A stretch of 64,000 nucleotides of DNA from Polyporus tsugae (GCA_024305745.1 JAHRBS010000007.1:1178001-1242000), one strand, 5' to 3'; counted from the first letter of the stretch, positions 1-11,616 are shown. A program made the numbers and translations. The notes: generated by a model not told the origin, from the sequence alone.

Positions 1-1062
1 GTTTACCTTCTTCGCCGTATCACGCTTACTGGTAGTCGTCGTCTTCTTAGGAGCGGCGGCCTTCCTTGCGGGTGCCCTCTTAGGAGCAGGCTCAGCCTTC
101 TTCGGGGCGGCCCTTGCCTTGGTCACTGACTTCGCCGGGGCCGCCTTCTTCGTTGCAGCAGCGGTCTTAGCAACAGGCTTCTTCACAGCACCAGTCTTCT
201 TCGCCACCGTCGACTTGCTCGTGGTAGCCTTTGAGGCCGGCTTGGCCTTTACGGGTGCCTTAGCAGACTTGGAGTCAGGCTTGTTCTGCTAGTCCGGTTA
301 CCACCGAGAGACACAGCCACGAAACGTCCTTGCGCAATCTTACCTCCTTCGCAGCAGCAGCCTCAGCAGGACGCGAGGTCTTGGGCGGGAGCTTGACACG
401 CCCCGAGGGCCCTAAGGGAACAATGTTATCTGACGGGCGTCGTTAGGTAAGGGGGCGCGGGAAACGCACCTTTCGGCAGAACGAAGAAACCCTTCTCAGC
501 GCCGCTTGTGATGGCCTTGCTAAGCTGGGTAATTTGAGCGTTGCCGATTTCGAGGTTGTACATGTCCTCGACGAACCTTTCCGACACACTGAGTCAGAAA
601 GAGCCAGAGGGCAATGCAGCCCAGAGACATACTTCTTGATCTGGGGGCGTGAGACGCCTGACCGGGCATCCTCCGGGTGAGCGGCGATACATTCCTACAT
701 TGCACGAGAACTTTTGTCAGAACCAAAGTGTCTTTCAATGGCGCATGCTCCAGAGCGTCGCGGAAGACAGCCGAGGCATTGCGAAGCAGACAGCCTAACG
801 GATGGCGGATGACGGGTAAAGGTGGCGCGCCGCGGCGGGCGATGCCCTACACCCTACCCCTTTTGGTCGCGCAGGCCGACCGCACTCGCCCCGCCGCGTC
901 GGGCAGGCCAACGGCGAAGGGAGTCGCTGCAGGACGCCCTGGAGGCTTGTTCTAACTAACCTTGATCATATCTATCCAAGAGGGGTGGGTAGCGGCGGCC
1001 CGAGGGGCAGACTTCTTGGTGCCAGCCGATTTGGCAGCGGAGGTCTTCTTTGCAGCAGCCAT
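1..1062 (-). CDS. Linker histone H1 (3' end beyond window)
   Basis: Linker histone that binds nucleosomal linker DNA. Exons on the minus strand: 1062-961, 694-633, 588-470, 411-344, 285-7. A GT donor at 6-5 puts the last exon outside the window. The start is the ATG at 1062, giving MAAAKKTSAAKSAGTKKSAP. The winged-helix globular domain follows, visible as HPEDARSGVSRPQIKK, RFVEDMYNLEIGNAQITQLS and GAEKGFFVLPKGPSGRVKLP. The C-terminal tail in 285-7 is almost entirely Lys, Ala and Pro, as expected for H1. The four complete introns are roughly 45-265 bases. The family call is firm from composition and globular-domain motifs. Only the exact end of the protein is unknown. Confidence 0.93.
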
Positions 1063-1785
1063 TGTGCGGAATAGGGCTAGAAAGTAAACAACTGTGGCTG
1101 GGAGACTTGAGGGTGGCTCGAGGCGGCGAGGGACGAGGACGGAATTAGCGGTGCGGAAGGGGGGCGGGGGATGGTGGTGGTACGGGATGAAGAGAGGACG
1201 TTCAGACTCCGAGGCGCGTCCAACCATTCAACAAACTGTAATCGTGGTGTCACGTGAGACTGTATCTCAGGAACCAGACAATCCGCGTTTGCCACCAGCA
1301 TCCTGGCCCTCCAGACGGCGCAGAGCGAGAGATTATGGTCTGTGCGGTGTGTTCGTGCAATTTCTAGGACGATTGGAAGGGAGAGACGTCGAGGAGGGCC
1401 CGGTTGGGGGTTGCTGCGGTTGTCGGGGAGGTGGAGACTTAAGTTGTGGTCGAATTTTTCCGCACTTTGCTGGAATACGTATAACGTGGAGTAATTAAAA
1501 GCTCTGCGCAATAGCTTCGGGGGTTCCTTGCGTTGTTGCATTGTGGTGAGGATAAAGGTGCGCCCTCCCCCTAGGGCTTCGTTCTACAGGAATGACCATA
1601 TATGGACGTGTCCCGCGCCGAATCTCGCGCCAGATCTGACCCCATCAACACGTGCATGTGACGGCGACGTGACCCACGCATCCGCTCCCTCGGCGCCGGT
1701 CCTTCGTCGCCAAGTCCGCCACCCGTCCCCCCTCCTCGAGCCTCTCCCAACGGCCTCGCTCGCTCATCTCTCCGTCGTCCGTGTC
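1063..1785. other. Divergent intergenic region, H1 / Mzm1
   Basis: A 723-base region between two divergently transcribed genes, so it should hold both promoters. Two CACGTG hexamers are seen, at 1251-1256 (189 bases upstream of the H1 ATG) and 1649-1654 (about 130 bases upstream of the Mzm1 ATG). No gene was recognised here. Confidence 0.6.
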
Positions 1786-2267
1786 ATGAGCAGCTCGCAG
1801 GCCCTGCTGGCATCAGCTCGTTCGGCTTACCGTTCAGCTCTCCGAGCGTCGGCATCAACCTTCTCCGGGGACCCCGTCGTCCGCAACGGTGAGTATGCGT
1901 GTACTATGCGTGCGTGTCTGGCCGCTCACCACGTTGTTGCAGCATTCCGGCTCAAGATTCGAAACGAGGTTCTGCCATACAGCTCCAGCATTGACCAGAA
2001 ACAGTTCGAGGAGAAGATCACCCTTGTGCGGGAGATAGCTGACGTTCTTCGCAAAAATGTCGTTCAGGCCCGGAAGGTCGAGCATTCGCCGAGCCCAGAA
2101 CAGCAGGAAGTTTGGGGTGCGTACATTTAAACAGTTTTCTGCGAGAAGTACTGACCGTGCGCCGCGCAGAGCTGAACATCAATGAGCACACCGAGCTTGG
2201 GTCGAACGAGACTATCAAACAAGCCAAGACAGATATGAGCAGGAGTGGAAGGAAACCAGTCAAGTGA
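1786..2267 (+). CDS. MZM1: Mzm1/LYRM7-type complex III assembly factor
   Basis: LYR-family protein of the mitochondrial matrix. The family chaperones the Rieske Fe-S protein Rip1 before it enters respiratory complex III. Exons 1786-1888, 1943-2116, 2170-2267 give 124 residues, close to the usual family length. The N-terminus MSSSQALLASARSAYRSALR carries the LYR-like tripeptide (AYR) in helix 1. Helix 2 and 3 segments such as FRLKIRNEVLP, ITLVREIADVLRKNVVQA and LGSNETIKQAK follow. The reading ends KPVK then TGA. That TGA lies inside a perfect donor GTGAGT at 2264; if the donor is spliced to the AG before 2316, the end becomes KPVKCCSS. Which end is used cannot be told from sequence. A GGQ release-factor-like gene starts 48 bases downstream. 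Confidence 0.85.
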
Positions 2268-2315
2268 GTCTGCAAGGTCGCCTTTTGTTCCCTATATTTG
2301 ACGATCCTGAAATAG

Positions 2316-2906
2316 ATGCTGCTCCTCATGATCAGTCTCGAGCAGACCTCTACCGCCGGGCCAAGCGAGCCGACGCCGAATGTACCACGCTACTTTTCTC
2401 AGCTCAAGAAGGCACACAAGGAGCGTGTGGTCCCTGAGCTGAAGGAGGAGGACCTGGAAGAGTCATTCGTGCGAGGTGCTGGGTTGTCTGTGTCTGTACC
2501 ATATTCCCTGTTAATGCAAATAATATTTGCTCACAGGAAGCGGCCCCGGTGGACAATCTGTGAACAAAACCGAGAACAACGTCCAGCTGCTTCACAAGCC
2601 GACTAGTATCCGCGTCTGTTGTCAAGAGACTCGTTCACTCAAGCAGAACAGAAAGTTGGCGAGGAGAATATTGTTGGATAAGGTCTGAGATAACCGCCTG
2701 CAATCCAAGTTTCAGTCCTGAGATTGCCATAGCTGGATGCGCTCTATAACCCGGGTCTATCTAAGCAAGAGATGCAGAAGGCCAAACAGATCGAACGAGA
2801 GCGACGTCGAAGGAAGAAGGCCAAGAAGAGGCAGCGGGAGAAGGGGACGGAGAAGGAGAAGGACGACAACGGCGGCGAGGAAGTGGACATACCTGATCAC
2901 GAGTAG
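2316..2906 (+). CDS. Mitochondrial peptide-chain release factor-like protein (MTRFR/C12orf65 type)
   Basis: Codon-independent release-factor-like protein expected to hydrolyse peptidyl-tRNA on stalled mitoribosomes. Exons 2316-2475, 2537-2682, 2733-2906 give 159 residues, about the size of the short RF-1-domain proteins that lack codon-recognition domains. The catalytic GGQ is at residues 58-60 in SGPGGQSVNKTENNVQL, followed by a segment like CQETRSLKQNRKLARRIL and a Lys/Arg-rich C-terminal tail (ERRRRKKAKKRQREK) that in the family contacts rRNA. The ATG at 2316 comes directly after an in-frame TAG that is also a possible splice acceptor. The short N-terminus is not an obvious targeting peptide, so an alternative upstream first exon is possible. 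Spacing to Mzm1 is only 48 bases. Confidence 0.85.
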
Positions 2907-3362
2907 TTATGGATGCCATTAATATTGCGTCTTGGAATCCCTTGCGCTCGTGCTGTCCGTTCGTGGACGGCGTAGCTTGAGAATTGAGATGTCTACAGAA
3001 AGGACCTCTTCATACTGATGTCGATTGAGCATTGCACTATCGGGTTGAACGTCACTACCCTTTGTTCTCGCATGAATGAAGTGCTGGACTCAAACGAGTG
3101 TGAGGCATGGAGGAAGCAGCGAAGGCAAACAGTGACCGAGAGAGTCGACGCCGATCATGGATTCGGTCTGTTCCGGTCTCGAGCCCATCCGCCACGCGCG
3201 CTGCACAACGAGCACGACCAGTGCCACAGCGGCCTCGTTTGCTTGCCCCCATCCGCATTGCATCTCCATCTGCTTTCCAGATAACATCCCCGCCGGCGAC
3301 TGATACCCCCAAGCAAATAACCCACCACGCAGTCCACGCAGCCGTACGTACAGTCACCCCCA
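2907..3362. other. Intergenic, 3' of GGQ gene and 5' of CAP
   Basis: 456 bases with no recognised gene. The part nearest 3362 should contain the CAP promoter and leader. Confidence 0.5.
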
Positions 3363-5425
3363 ATGGCGTCCGGCGGGCTTCACTCGCTTGCAACTATCAT
3401 CAAGAGGTGCGTCTCCGCCGCGCGTCCCTCCGCTATCCCTCGTAACCTTCGCTCTCGGTTTCTGCTTTGGTGTGCAGGCTCGAGGCGACGACTTCGCGCC
3501 TGGAGGACCTTGCGTCTCTCGCGACGTCCTACCTCCCGCCCTCGGCTCAGGGCGCCGTTGCCGCTGCACCTCCGGTGACCTCGACCTCATCCACGAACAC
3601 CGAGCCCACCCCCGTTCCGCCCCCGGGCCCCCATTCCCAGGCTACGGTCACGACCCCCGCGGAGACCCCGAGGAGCGTTGTCGCGTTTGATGAGCAGGTT
3701 ATTGGCGGGAGGCTGAAGCCATTCGTCGAACTCACGAAGAGCTTCGCGAGCCCTTCCGTCGTCGAGCAGGTGCGTCCCAGAACCTTATCGATCTCGGACG
3801 CACATTCACGTGGAATGCTTGCATATGGGATTGCTGGTTGGGGTTGCTGGTTTAGGTCGGGCTGGTCGAGCAGGAGTTCAACGACCTCCGGAAGCTGCTT
3901 CTCGTTGCGGCCTCGTGCAAGCAGCCTGGGCAGGCTGAGCTCGAAAAGCTGCTCGAGCCCCTCCACAAAGACATCGAGGCGATCACTCGCGCGAAGGAGG
4001 CGAACCGGAAGGACAGGGAATGGTTCAACCATCTCTCCACCATTGCGGAGGGTGCGCCATGCGTTGGATGGGTCACTGTCGTAAGCACCCATTCGCTGCT
4101 CCCGAAGTCTGCTGTCTAACAACCCCCATCTCTTGTAGTCCCCCAAACCGGGGCCCTACGTGGGTGACATGAAGGACTCAACACAATTCTACGGAAACCG
4201 TGTCATCAAGGAGTTCAAGGAGAAGTAGGGCGATTCATCATTGTTTTTGCCTGAAGACAAGACTCATGCTGCTTAACAGGGACCCCAAGCACGCTGAATG
4301 GGTAAAGGGGTATATCTCATTGCTCGAGGACATGCGGAAATATATCATGGAATACCACACCACGGGCCTTAAGTGGAACTCTAGTGTAATCTAGTTTGAC
4401 CTTTCTCTCCGCATCGTGCTGACGCTCCTTCGCAGGGAGTCGATGTTGCGCAGTTTAAGGCCGCCTCTTCGGGCGCACCAGCTGTGCCTACAGCTGGTCC
4501 ACCACCGCCTCCGCCCCCACCGCCTCCACCCGCAGGTGCTCCCGCACCAGCCGCAGCCGGAGGGATCAGTGCCGTTTTCGATCAATTGAACCGCGGAGAA
4601 GATGTCACCAAAGGCCTGCGCAAGGTGGACAAGAGTGAAATGACACATAAGAACCCTGCGCTCAGAGCAGGCAGCACTGTTCCTGCCGCTACCCCGTCTG
4701 CTTCGAGTCGTACGTTCCAACTATGTTTTTAACGGGTGTCAACGCCACTGAAAACTGTGCAGCCGCAGTGAAACGACCGGTCAAGCCGAGCAAGCCTCAG
4801 GCTCTCATGGGCAAGAAGCCAGCGAAGTTCGCGCTCGAAGGGAACAAGTGGATCATTGTAGGGCTCCTCGTTCCACGAGAAACGTCGAGCTTGCTGCTCA
4901 CAGTCGTCTGAACTGTACAGGAATATCAAGAGAACCAGAGCCCATTGACGGTTGAGAACGTCGAGCTCAACCAGACGGTCAATCTCTACGGCTGCAAGAG
5001 CTCTACGATCGTCATCAAGGGGAAGGCCAATGCTGTCACACTCGGTTCGCATATCATTCAAATCCGTTTCTGTGACCGCATACTAACTTGAGTGTGTCGG
5101 AACAGTGAATTGCACCAAGACGAGTGTGCTCGTTGAATCGGTCATCTCGTCCGTGTCGGTAACGAACTCGCCCTCATTCGCGCTTCAAATCACCGGCAAG
5201 GCGCCGACCATCCAGCTCGACTCGACGGATTCGGGCCAGATCTACCTCTCGAAGGAGTGCCTGGACGTCGAGATCACGACAGCCAAGTGCAGCAGCATCA
5301 ACATCAGCCTGCCGGTCGAGGGCGAGGAGGAGGGCGTGTTCAACGAACAACCTGTGCCGGAGATGTTCAGGACGACGATTGTTGACGGGAAGCTGGTTAC
5401 GACCGCAGTCGAGCATGCTGGATGA
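3363..5425 (+). CDS. Adenylyl cyclase-associated protein, CAP/Srv2
   Basis: Actin-recycling protein: the N-terminal half works with cofilin on filaments, and the C-terminal CARP domain recharges ADP-actin. In yeast it also binds adenylyl cyclase. Nine exons: 3363-3406, 3478-3769, 3856-4080, 4139-4224, 4280-4385, 4436-4709, 4763-4857, 4921-5044, 5106-5425; 521 residues. The N-terminus has the RLEATTSRLED cyclase-binding/oligomerisation helix. The helical folded domain follows (EWFNHLSTIAEGAPCVGWVTV, KDSTQFYGNRVIKEFKEKDP), then a run of 11 prolines (WH2/profilin-type linker, about 4500-4535). The beta-helix CARP domain is at the end (FALEGNKWIIEYQEN, VNLYGCKSSTIVIKGKAN, DSGQIYLSKECLDVEI). All expected parts are present and in order. 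Confidence 0.96.
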
Positions 5426-5948
5426 GATGGAACTCGCATGTGCTGTGATGCTCTCGGTTCTTGGAGCTGGAACGCGCGGCGAGACCTGGGACTCGGCCGA
5501 GCTGTGACGATGATACCTGTGGTTGTCTGATGCATATCTGGACATGTTTTTGGAATCTGGATACAGTACTTCGTCCCAATGAATGTTTTTCCATGACTGT
5601 TCCTTTGGCCATGGACCTCAACCGTCGATTGTTTGCATGTGGCGGATCATCGATCAGGCGTCCTGTAAGATATCCTGATAGAGAGGGAGGCAGTGGGTCC
5701 CGATAAGTCAAGCGATCAGGACTACGGCAGGTGGCGGCAGTGTCAGTCACCGTCACTGTCAGCGGCGAGCGCCGCGGCAATCTCATCAACTCTTCGCCTG
5801 GGACACTCGGACCCCCAGCCAAGCCCCAGTCCTCTTCTCCTGCCCTTTCTCTTCCGACTACTCCCATCCAACCTCACCGCTACTTCACCACAGTCCCCCC
5901 GACAAGCCCTAGCTTCACTCGCCACACGCGCGCCATACGTGAAGGCAT
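5426..5948. other. Intergenic, CAP to PhoD-like gene
   Basis: 523 bases with no recognised gene. The pyrimidine-rich stretch near 5830-5900 is typical of a fungal promoter/leader for the gene starting at 5949. Confidence 0.45.
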
Positions 5949-8900
5949 ATGGATAATCCTGGATGGCACGCTTTTCAACGAGCAAACAAGGTAAGTGGTC
6001 TGACCTGCATCTCGCGCGTCTCGCGATCGAGAGGGCTCCGTTGACGTTGCTCGCGCTCGACGTGTAGGATGAGGCACGATGGAGCAGGTACAGAGGGCCC
6101 GACGGCAGGTTCCAACCCGTCGAGGAGGTTGGCCCCATGGCCGAACCGTTCGTCGGGGGCTTCGACCTCCCCCCTCCCTCCCCCGCGCCGTCTTTCGGAG
6201 GCCCTCCGCCACCGCTCCCACCCAAGGATGCATCGTGGAGAAGCCAAAACGCGCGTATACCGAGCAACGCTAGCTGGTCCGATGGCGCCTCGCGGACCGC
6301 GTCGATCAACTCGACGTACTCCATGTTCGCGAACATGAACGCCGTCGAACGCTCCAAGCACCTCCGCGTTGCGCGCACGACCCCGTACTTGCAGTTCATG
6401 GTCGGGCCTCTACTGCGCTACGACACCGTGGACGAGGCGGGGGTGTGGCGCGGAGCGGCGATGATCGTTAGTAAGTGCCGCCCACACACCCGCTTCTGCG
6501 CGCGCGCCGCGAGGAGCGGTCGCTGACGGTTATGCCTGCAGCTGCGGACGCGGGTTCCGTGTACGAGCCACACCCGTGTCTGACGTACAACTGGGACCCG
6601 AATTACACGCCGTCGGGGGCCAACATCAAGCGGCAGGTGTCGTCCCGATTGCACGGCCAGTCCTTCGACCTTGCACCTCATCCTGCAGACCCAATGTCTA
6701 TCAGCGCGCACACATCTCCGGTGCTTGAGAACGGGGCCGCCCACAATGGTTTCCGTGCTAACGTCGAACAGCGGCGGGTTGACGGTCAAGAGCTTTACGT
6801 TTATTACGGTCATGGAGGGTAGGTCACCCCGTCTTCCCTTGTTGCATACGTCAGGCCGCAACGCTGACATGGAAAGCAATTAGGACGTTCACCTTCTGGC
6901 GCTTCATGATTGAGATTCCCCTCACGGACCATGAAATGAAGATCAACTACACCATTAACAACGGCATCGAGCTCAACTTCCATGTCCCGGGGCGCAACCA
7001 GAACATGCGCTGGGCTGCTTACTCAGTGAGTACTCTGTCTTCCATTCAATAGAACGACGGTGTTAAAGTGGGCATAGTGTAATGGCTTCAGTTCCGGCGT
7101 GAACCCGGACGACTTCCGAGGACCAGGGTTCAAGAGCGGCTACGATCCGGTCTGGATGGACCTTCTCGCTCACCATGCCGAAGAGCCGTTCCACGCCTTG
7201 ATTGGGGGCGGTGATCAGCTGTACTGCGACAGCATCATTCGGGAACCGGAGATGCAGGACTGGGTGAACCAGTCGAAGCCCGAAAACAAGAAGAACTACC
7301 CGCTAACGGAGGAGATGGCTCTCGCTATCGACCGATTCTTCTTCAATCACTACTGCCAGTCGTTCCGAAGTGGCGCGTTTGCCCGAGCGAACAGCACAAT
7401 GTACGTATTGTTTCCCAGTCATCTATCGCGTGTGAGGGAATCGGGCTGACGTTGGCGCCGCCGCCGTAGACCGATGCTCAACATGCTTGGTGCGCTGTTA
7501 TCCTTGGTCCTGCAGTTAGCGCTATTGCTGACACCACTTTTCCTTCAGATGATCACGGTGAGCGCCTTGGTAAGAGTTCGGTTTCGTGTGTGCGCTAACA
7601 TGTTCCTCATATAGACCTGGTAAGTTTCAACAGACAAATTCGACCATAACGAGTTCAGAACTGATGCTCCACTTCGAAGATCGACGGCTTTGGTAGCTGT
7701 TAGTCGTCGATCTAACCTTCGCCCGCAGTCTGGCTTTGCTGACGCTTATTATTAGATCCCGACGACCTGATGAGGTCCCCGGTGTTCAGCACGTAAGCAC
7801 GGCCCTGTTCAGCTGTCGACTTTGTGTTGACGTAGTGCCCCATATTTGTTGTTTCCCGATGTTTCTCTGTAGAATCGGGTCGCGTGGCTACTTCTTTTTC
7901 CTCCTGTTCCAATGCTTCATCAACTGTAGGGCATTTATACCCTGTACTCTTTCGTTTTCTCATCATCGGACCCAGTGGACATCGACGGAAGGGATGACCG
8001 ACGACATCCTTTCAAGTCACTGGTCATCGGCGGGGATGGACCTTATGTCCCATTCCCATCACATTCATTCCTGACACGGATGGGCCCAAGTGTGTATATG
8101 CTACTCCTTGATTGCAGGTTAGTGCATCTCATGAATCGAACATCCCTCTGCTAACCATTATCACAGAGCGGAGCGCAAGAAGGACCAAGTATGCAGCCCG
8201 ACCGAATACAAGGCCGTGTTTGCCCGCATGAATGCGCTTCCACGGACTGTAGAGCATATGGTTATCCAGACCGGTATGTTGTGTGGCGCGTGGTCTTTTC
8301 GAAGTGCGATGCAAACATCCGTCCCGACAGGTATCCCGATTGCCTACCCGCGGATGGTGTTCCTCGAGACCGCGCTGGACTCGAAGCTCAATCCCTTTGT
8401 TGCCCTTGGCCGGAATGGTTCGTTGGGCTTGTCAGGGTTTGTCAACAAGTTCAATGCAGACGCGGAGCTGCTCGATGACCTTGTAGGTGCCCTTCAAATC
8501 GTTCCCTGGTTGCGATGCTTATTCGTTGCTTTAGAACGACCACTGGACTGCCAAGTCGCACAAGGGGGAGCGGAACTGGTTCATTGTCGAGCTGCAGAAG
8601 TACGCCAAGGCCACTCATGCACGCGTCAGCTTCATCTCGGGTGATGTCCATTGCGCTGCGGTCGGGGTGCTCAAGACGTTTGTGAAGGAGAAGAAAAGGG
8701 GCGAGGTCCCAGCGGCTCTGGATCATCGATACATGCTCAATATTGTTTCGAGTAGGTTTCCCTTCAATCTTTTGTCAGGTATCTTTCTGACTAGGTATCC
8801 AATAGGTGCAATCGTGAATACCCCGTAAGTAGTGGTGGTTGCAAAAATCGTAGACACGCAGAGCCGCTCTTACAATCATCCTACAGACCACCAAACGGCG

Positions 8901-9277
8901 TCATCACCATGGTGTCCGCGCTCTCCTCGAAAACTCATCGGACACTTCACCACGAACAGACGGATGAGACCATGGTGATTTCTGGTTACACATTCGTTGG
9001 CAGAACTCATCGTTACTGACTCCCTTAAAGGTTCCCATTTTCGAGAAAGACACTGATGGATCCGCACCAAAAAGCAAGTATATCATGGGCAAGCGCAACT
9101 GGTGCAGTGTGAAGTGGGATCCCTCAACTGGTGATCTCATCTGGGACATCCGAGTGGAGATATCGAAGGGCAATGGCCTAACGACAGGGTGGGCACCATT
9201 CGGTTCTATACAAATAAAGAACCACTGCTCATTTCTCTTCCAGTTATTCCATACGGTCCCCTCCGCCACGATGGTGA
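5949..9277 (+). CDS. PhoD-like phosphatase-domain protein
   Basis: Fungal protein with a PhoD-like (alkaline phosphatase/metallophosphoesterase) domain; substrate unknown. Nineteen exons: 5949-5990, 6068-6470, 6542-6818, 6884-7025, 7078-7400, 7470-7489, 7549-7557, 7615-7619, 7680-7698, 7756-7792, 7873-7925, 7976-8117, 8167-8273, 8331-8482, 8535-8751, 8806-8824, 8887-8974, 9031-9188, 9244-9277; 748 residues. Family landmarks: GTFTFWRFMIEIPL, NQNMRWAAYSCNGFSSGV, GGGDQLYCDSI, the metal-site block PMLNMLDDHDLIDGFGSYPD, TIGSRGYFFFLLFQCFIN, and RVSFISGDVHCAAVGV near the C-terminus, ending SPPPRW. The DDHD block is spread over exons of 20, 9, 5 and 19 bases. No signal peptide is seen. The exon chain is forced by the conserved protein, so confidence in it is high despite the tiny exons. 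Confidence 0.9.
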
Positions 9278-9567
9278 TCCACTCGTGTTTACTTCCTAAT
9301 TTTCTTCGCATCCATGCTATGTCTTCCCCTCCCGAACTCGCATTTCACGCACGCTATCATTATGTCCAACACCGCTCGCGTTTCGTACTGGCACTTCCAT
9401 CATATATCGAGCTGTGTAATCACTGCCGTTGCTGTATACCCCCCTGTATCTACTACCATTATCTCCAGTCATGTACTATGCGTTCTACACCGTCTGTTAC
9501 ACAACAAAACCCGCTTATCCTAGTCCACTGTCCATGGAGTGCACTGCAGCAAGCTACTAGTCCACGG

Positions 9568-11616
9568 TTAGCGGCGTACACCGTACGAATAGTTGACAGC
9601 CTCTTCTATGGGGTCCACTTCCTCGATCTCCACATCTCCGTCGGTCTCAACACCGCCGTCATGCGGTACGGGCTCAGCGTCCTCGTAGTCCGTATTGTAC
9701 GCGCTGTTGTCACCATATCCTGCCAGACCAGCAATCTGTGCGTCGATGCTGGACGCGGCGGTGGGCGCGGGCGACGGTATCCGCTCGCTCCCCGGAGTTG
9801 CCGCGTCGTGGACGGCAGGCTCGTCGAAGCTCGGGATGATCATCGGCGGCGCGTAGCACTCGCCCATGGCCAGCGCAGGGTCGTTCCGGGAGAACGCGCC
9901 CAGCATCGGCCCGGGTGACTGCTCCGCGGTCCTAGTCCGCTTGTGAGACTCGGCCTCCAGTGGCTTCTGTGTGGTCTTTCGCTCGCGCCGCGCACCGGCT
10001 GGGGCTCTGCGCTTCGCCTTCTGCTGCTCTGCCCTGTCATACCTCGTCTGCTCCTCCTCCGCGTCCGTCCGGGACAGGGATGCGGCGTCGGCATGTCGGC
10101 GGCTGGTGCTCTCCGCAGCTGCTGAGGAACGCGCGGTACTCCCTTGGTGCTTCGGCGCGTCCTTCTCTTCCTGCTCGTCCATGGCCCACTGCTCCTTCAT
10201 GAACTCGCTGTACCGCTCGCACACGGGACGCCACGTAGGCTTGACGTCCGGCCTAGGTTTGATGTCGACCTCCGACGGGTTCGCGACCACAGCATCGATA
10301 TCCGGGGCCGGCGGGAACGCGAAGTCGGGCCCAGGGTTGATTTGCACCTGCGCCCCGTTGAAGAGGGAGATGAACGGGTAGTATCCGAGCGTGCCGTCGT
10401 CGAACGGGTTCTCCTTGTGCTCCCGGATGCCCTCCTTGTTCGCGCGCTTCTTCTGCTCCGCCTTACTTGGCGGCCTGCGCAGCGGCAGGTAGTCGTACAG
10501 GTCCTGGAATGCGATCCCTTGGCACTCCCCGTTAACGAAGAACGCGATGTACGACTCGGTGCCGAGCGTCGGGACGGGCCGCATTGGCGTCGTCTCGGGC
10601 TCGCCGCCCTTCCCGCGCCCGGTCGAGGGCACGTTCTTCACCGTCGCGCTCTTCTTGGATGACGGGAGGGACTTGGCGTCTGTGGCCTTGGCGCGGTCGT
10701 TCGCATCCATGAGCGCAATCATCTCCTTCGTCTGTGGGTACTCGAGCGACTCGAAGTACTCCTGGCCCTTGAACTCGATCGCGATGCGCTCTCGCTTGAT
10801 GCGCGCCGGGTCGTACGGGTCGCGTTTCTCCGGCTTTCGGCGCGGCGGGAGGCAGATGTACATCCCGACGACGTCCCCCGTCTGGAACGCGCGCCCATAC
10901 GGCCGTGGGCGCGACAGGTGCACCTTCTCCCCCGTCCTGTCGCGCATCGCGTAGCTGTAGCCGTCGTACCCCGCCGGCGCGTTCAGCGGGGCCTCGCGGC
11001 GCGCCCACCCGAGCCGGATATGGCTGCCCTCCTTGCGCTTCATGCCCGCCGCCTTGTCCCCGGACCCCAGGTCGACCTTCACCTCCATGTACCACCGGCC
11101 TTCGCGCATCGGCGCATTGCAGCGCGCGCTCCGGAAGCCCTTCTCTCCCTGCAAGCGTAGCCCGTCCTGGGTGACTCGGATGAACGGGCTCCGGTCCTCC
11201 CACGAGACGCGGAAGTGTGTGGGGTGGGACTCGATGGTGCGGAAGGGGATGGCGTTCTCAGGCGAGGTTACCCCGGCAGGGGTGTAGCGGAAGTTGAGGC
11301 GGTTGAAACACAGCGGCTCTGTGGTGTAGAACTGGGACCCAGGGACGACAGGCACGAAGCCCGGGTGCCGTGAGATGCTCAGACGTGGCCGAGAGGCGAG
11401 GTCGGCGTGTCGCGAGCTGAGGACGAGGTTCTCTGGCGCGGGGGTGCCGGCGCCTGGGTCGGAGGGGGCAGGGGACGCGGCGGCGGCATGTGCAAGGGCT
11501 GCATGTTTGCGCTTTTTGCTAGGCTGGGGCTGGGTGTGGGCGAGGAGGATAGGTACGGGAGGGGGGGTAGCGGCTGCGGACGGGGAGACTTCGCGGGCGG
11601 TGGCCAGGACCTCCAT
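9568..11616 (-). CDS. Bre2/Ash2-like SPRY protein, COMPASS (H3K4 methyltransferase) subunit
   Basis: Probable Bre2/Ash2 subunit of the Set1/COMPASS complex, which methylates histone H3 Lys4. A single uninterrupted exon of 682 residues, unusual beside intron-rich neighbours. The in-frame ATG at 11616 is taken as the start; the frame stays open further upstream without another ATG. A basic KKRKHAA patch near the N-terminus may be a nuclear signal. The SPRY domain begins around FRVSWEDRSPFIRVTQDGLR, with NAPMREGRWYMEVKVDLGSG, IRLGWARREAPLNAPAGYDG and YGRAFQTGDVVGMYICLPP. A split-SPRY insertion of charged residues follows, then SYIAFFVNGECQGIAFQDLY and LGYYPFISLFNGAQVQINPG. The last 200 residues are acidic and low-complexity. 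No PHD or winged-helix segment is seen, so it resembles yeast Bre2 more than animal Ash2L. Confidence 0.88.
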   Translation of the reverse strand: MEVLATAREVSPSAAATPPPVPILLAHTQPQPSKKRKHAALAHAAAASPAPSDPGAGTPAPENLVLSSRHADLASRPRLSISRHPGFVPVVPGSQFYTTEPLCFNRLNFRYTPAGVTSPENAIPFRTIESHPTHFRVSWEDRSPFIRVTQDGLRLQGEKGFRSARCNAPMREGRWYMEVKVDLGSGDKAAGMKRKEGSHIRLGWARREAPLNAPAGYDGYSYAMRDRTGEKVHLSRPRPYGRAFQTGDVVGMYICLPPRRKPEKRDPYDPARIKRERIAIEFKGQEYFESLEYPQTKEMIALMDANDRAKATDAKSLPSSKKSATVKNVPSTGRGKGGEPETTPMRPVPTLGTESYIAFFVNGECQGIAFQDLYDYLPLRRPPSKAEQKKRANKEGIREHKENPFDDGTLGYYPFISLFNGAQVQINPGPDFAFPPAPDIDAVVANPSEVDIKPRPDVKPTWRPVCERYSEFMKEQWAMDEQEEKDAPKHQGSTARSSAAAESTSRRHADAASLSRTDAEEEQTRYDRAEQQKAKRRAPAGARRERKTTQKPLEAESHKRTRTAEQSPGPMLGAFSRNDPALAMGECYAPPMIIPSFDEPAVHDAATPGSERIPSPAPTAASSIDAQIAGLAGYGDNSAYNTDYEDAEPVPHDGGVETDGDVEIEEVDPIEEAVNYSYGVRR

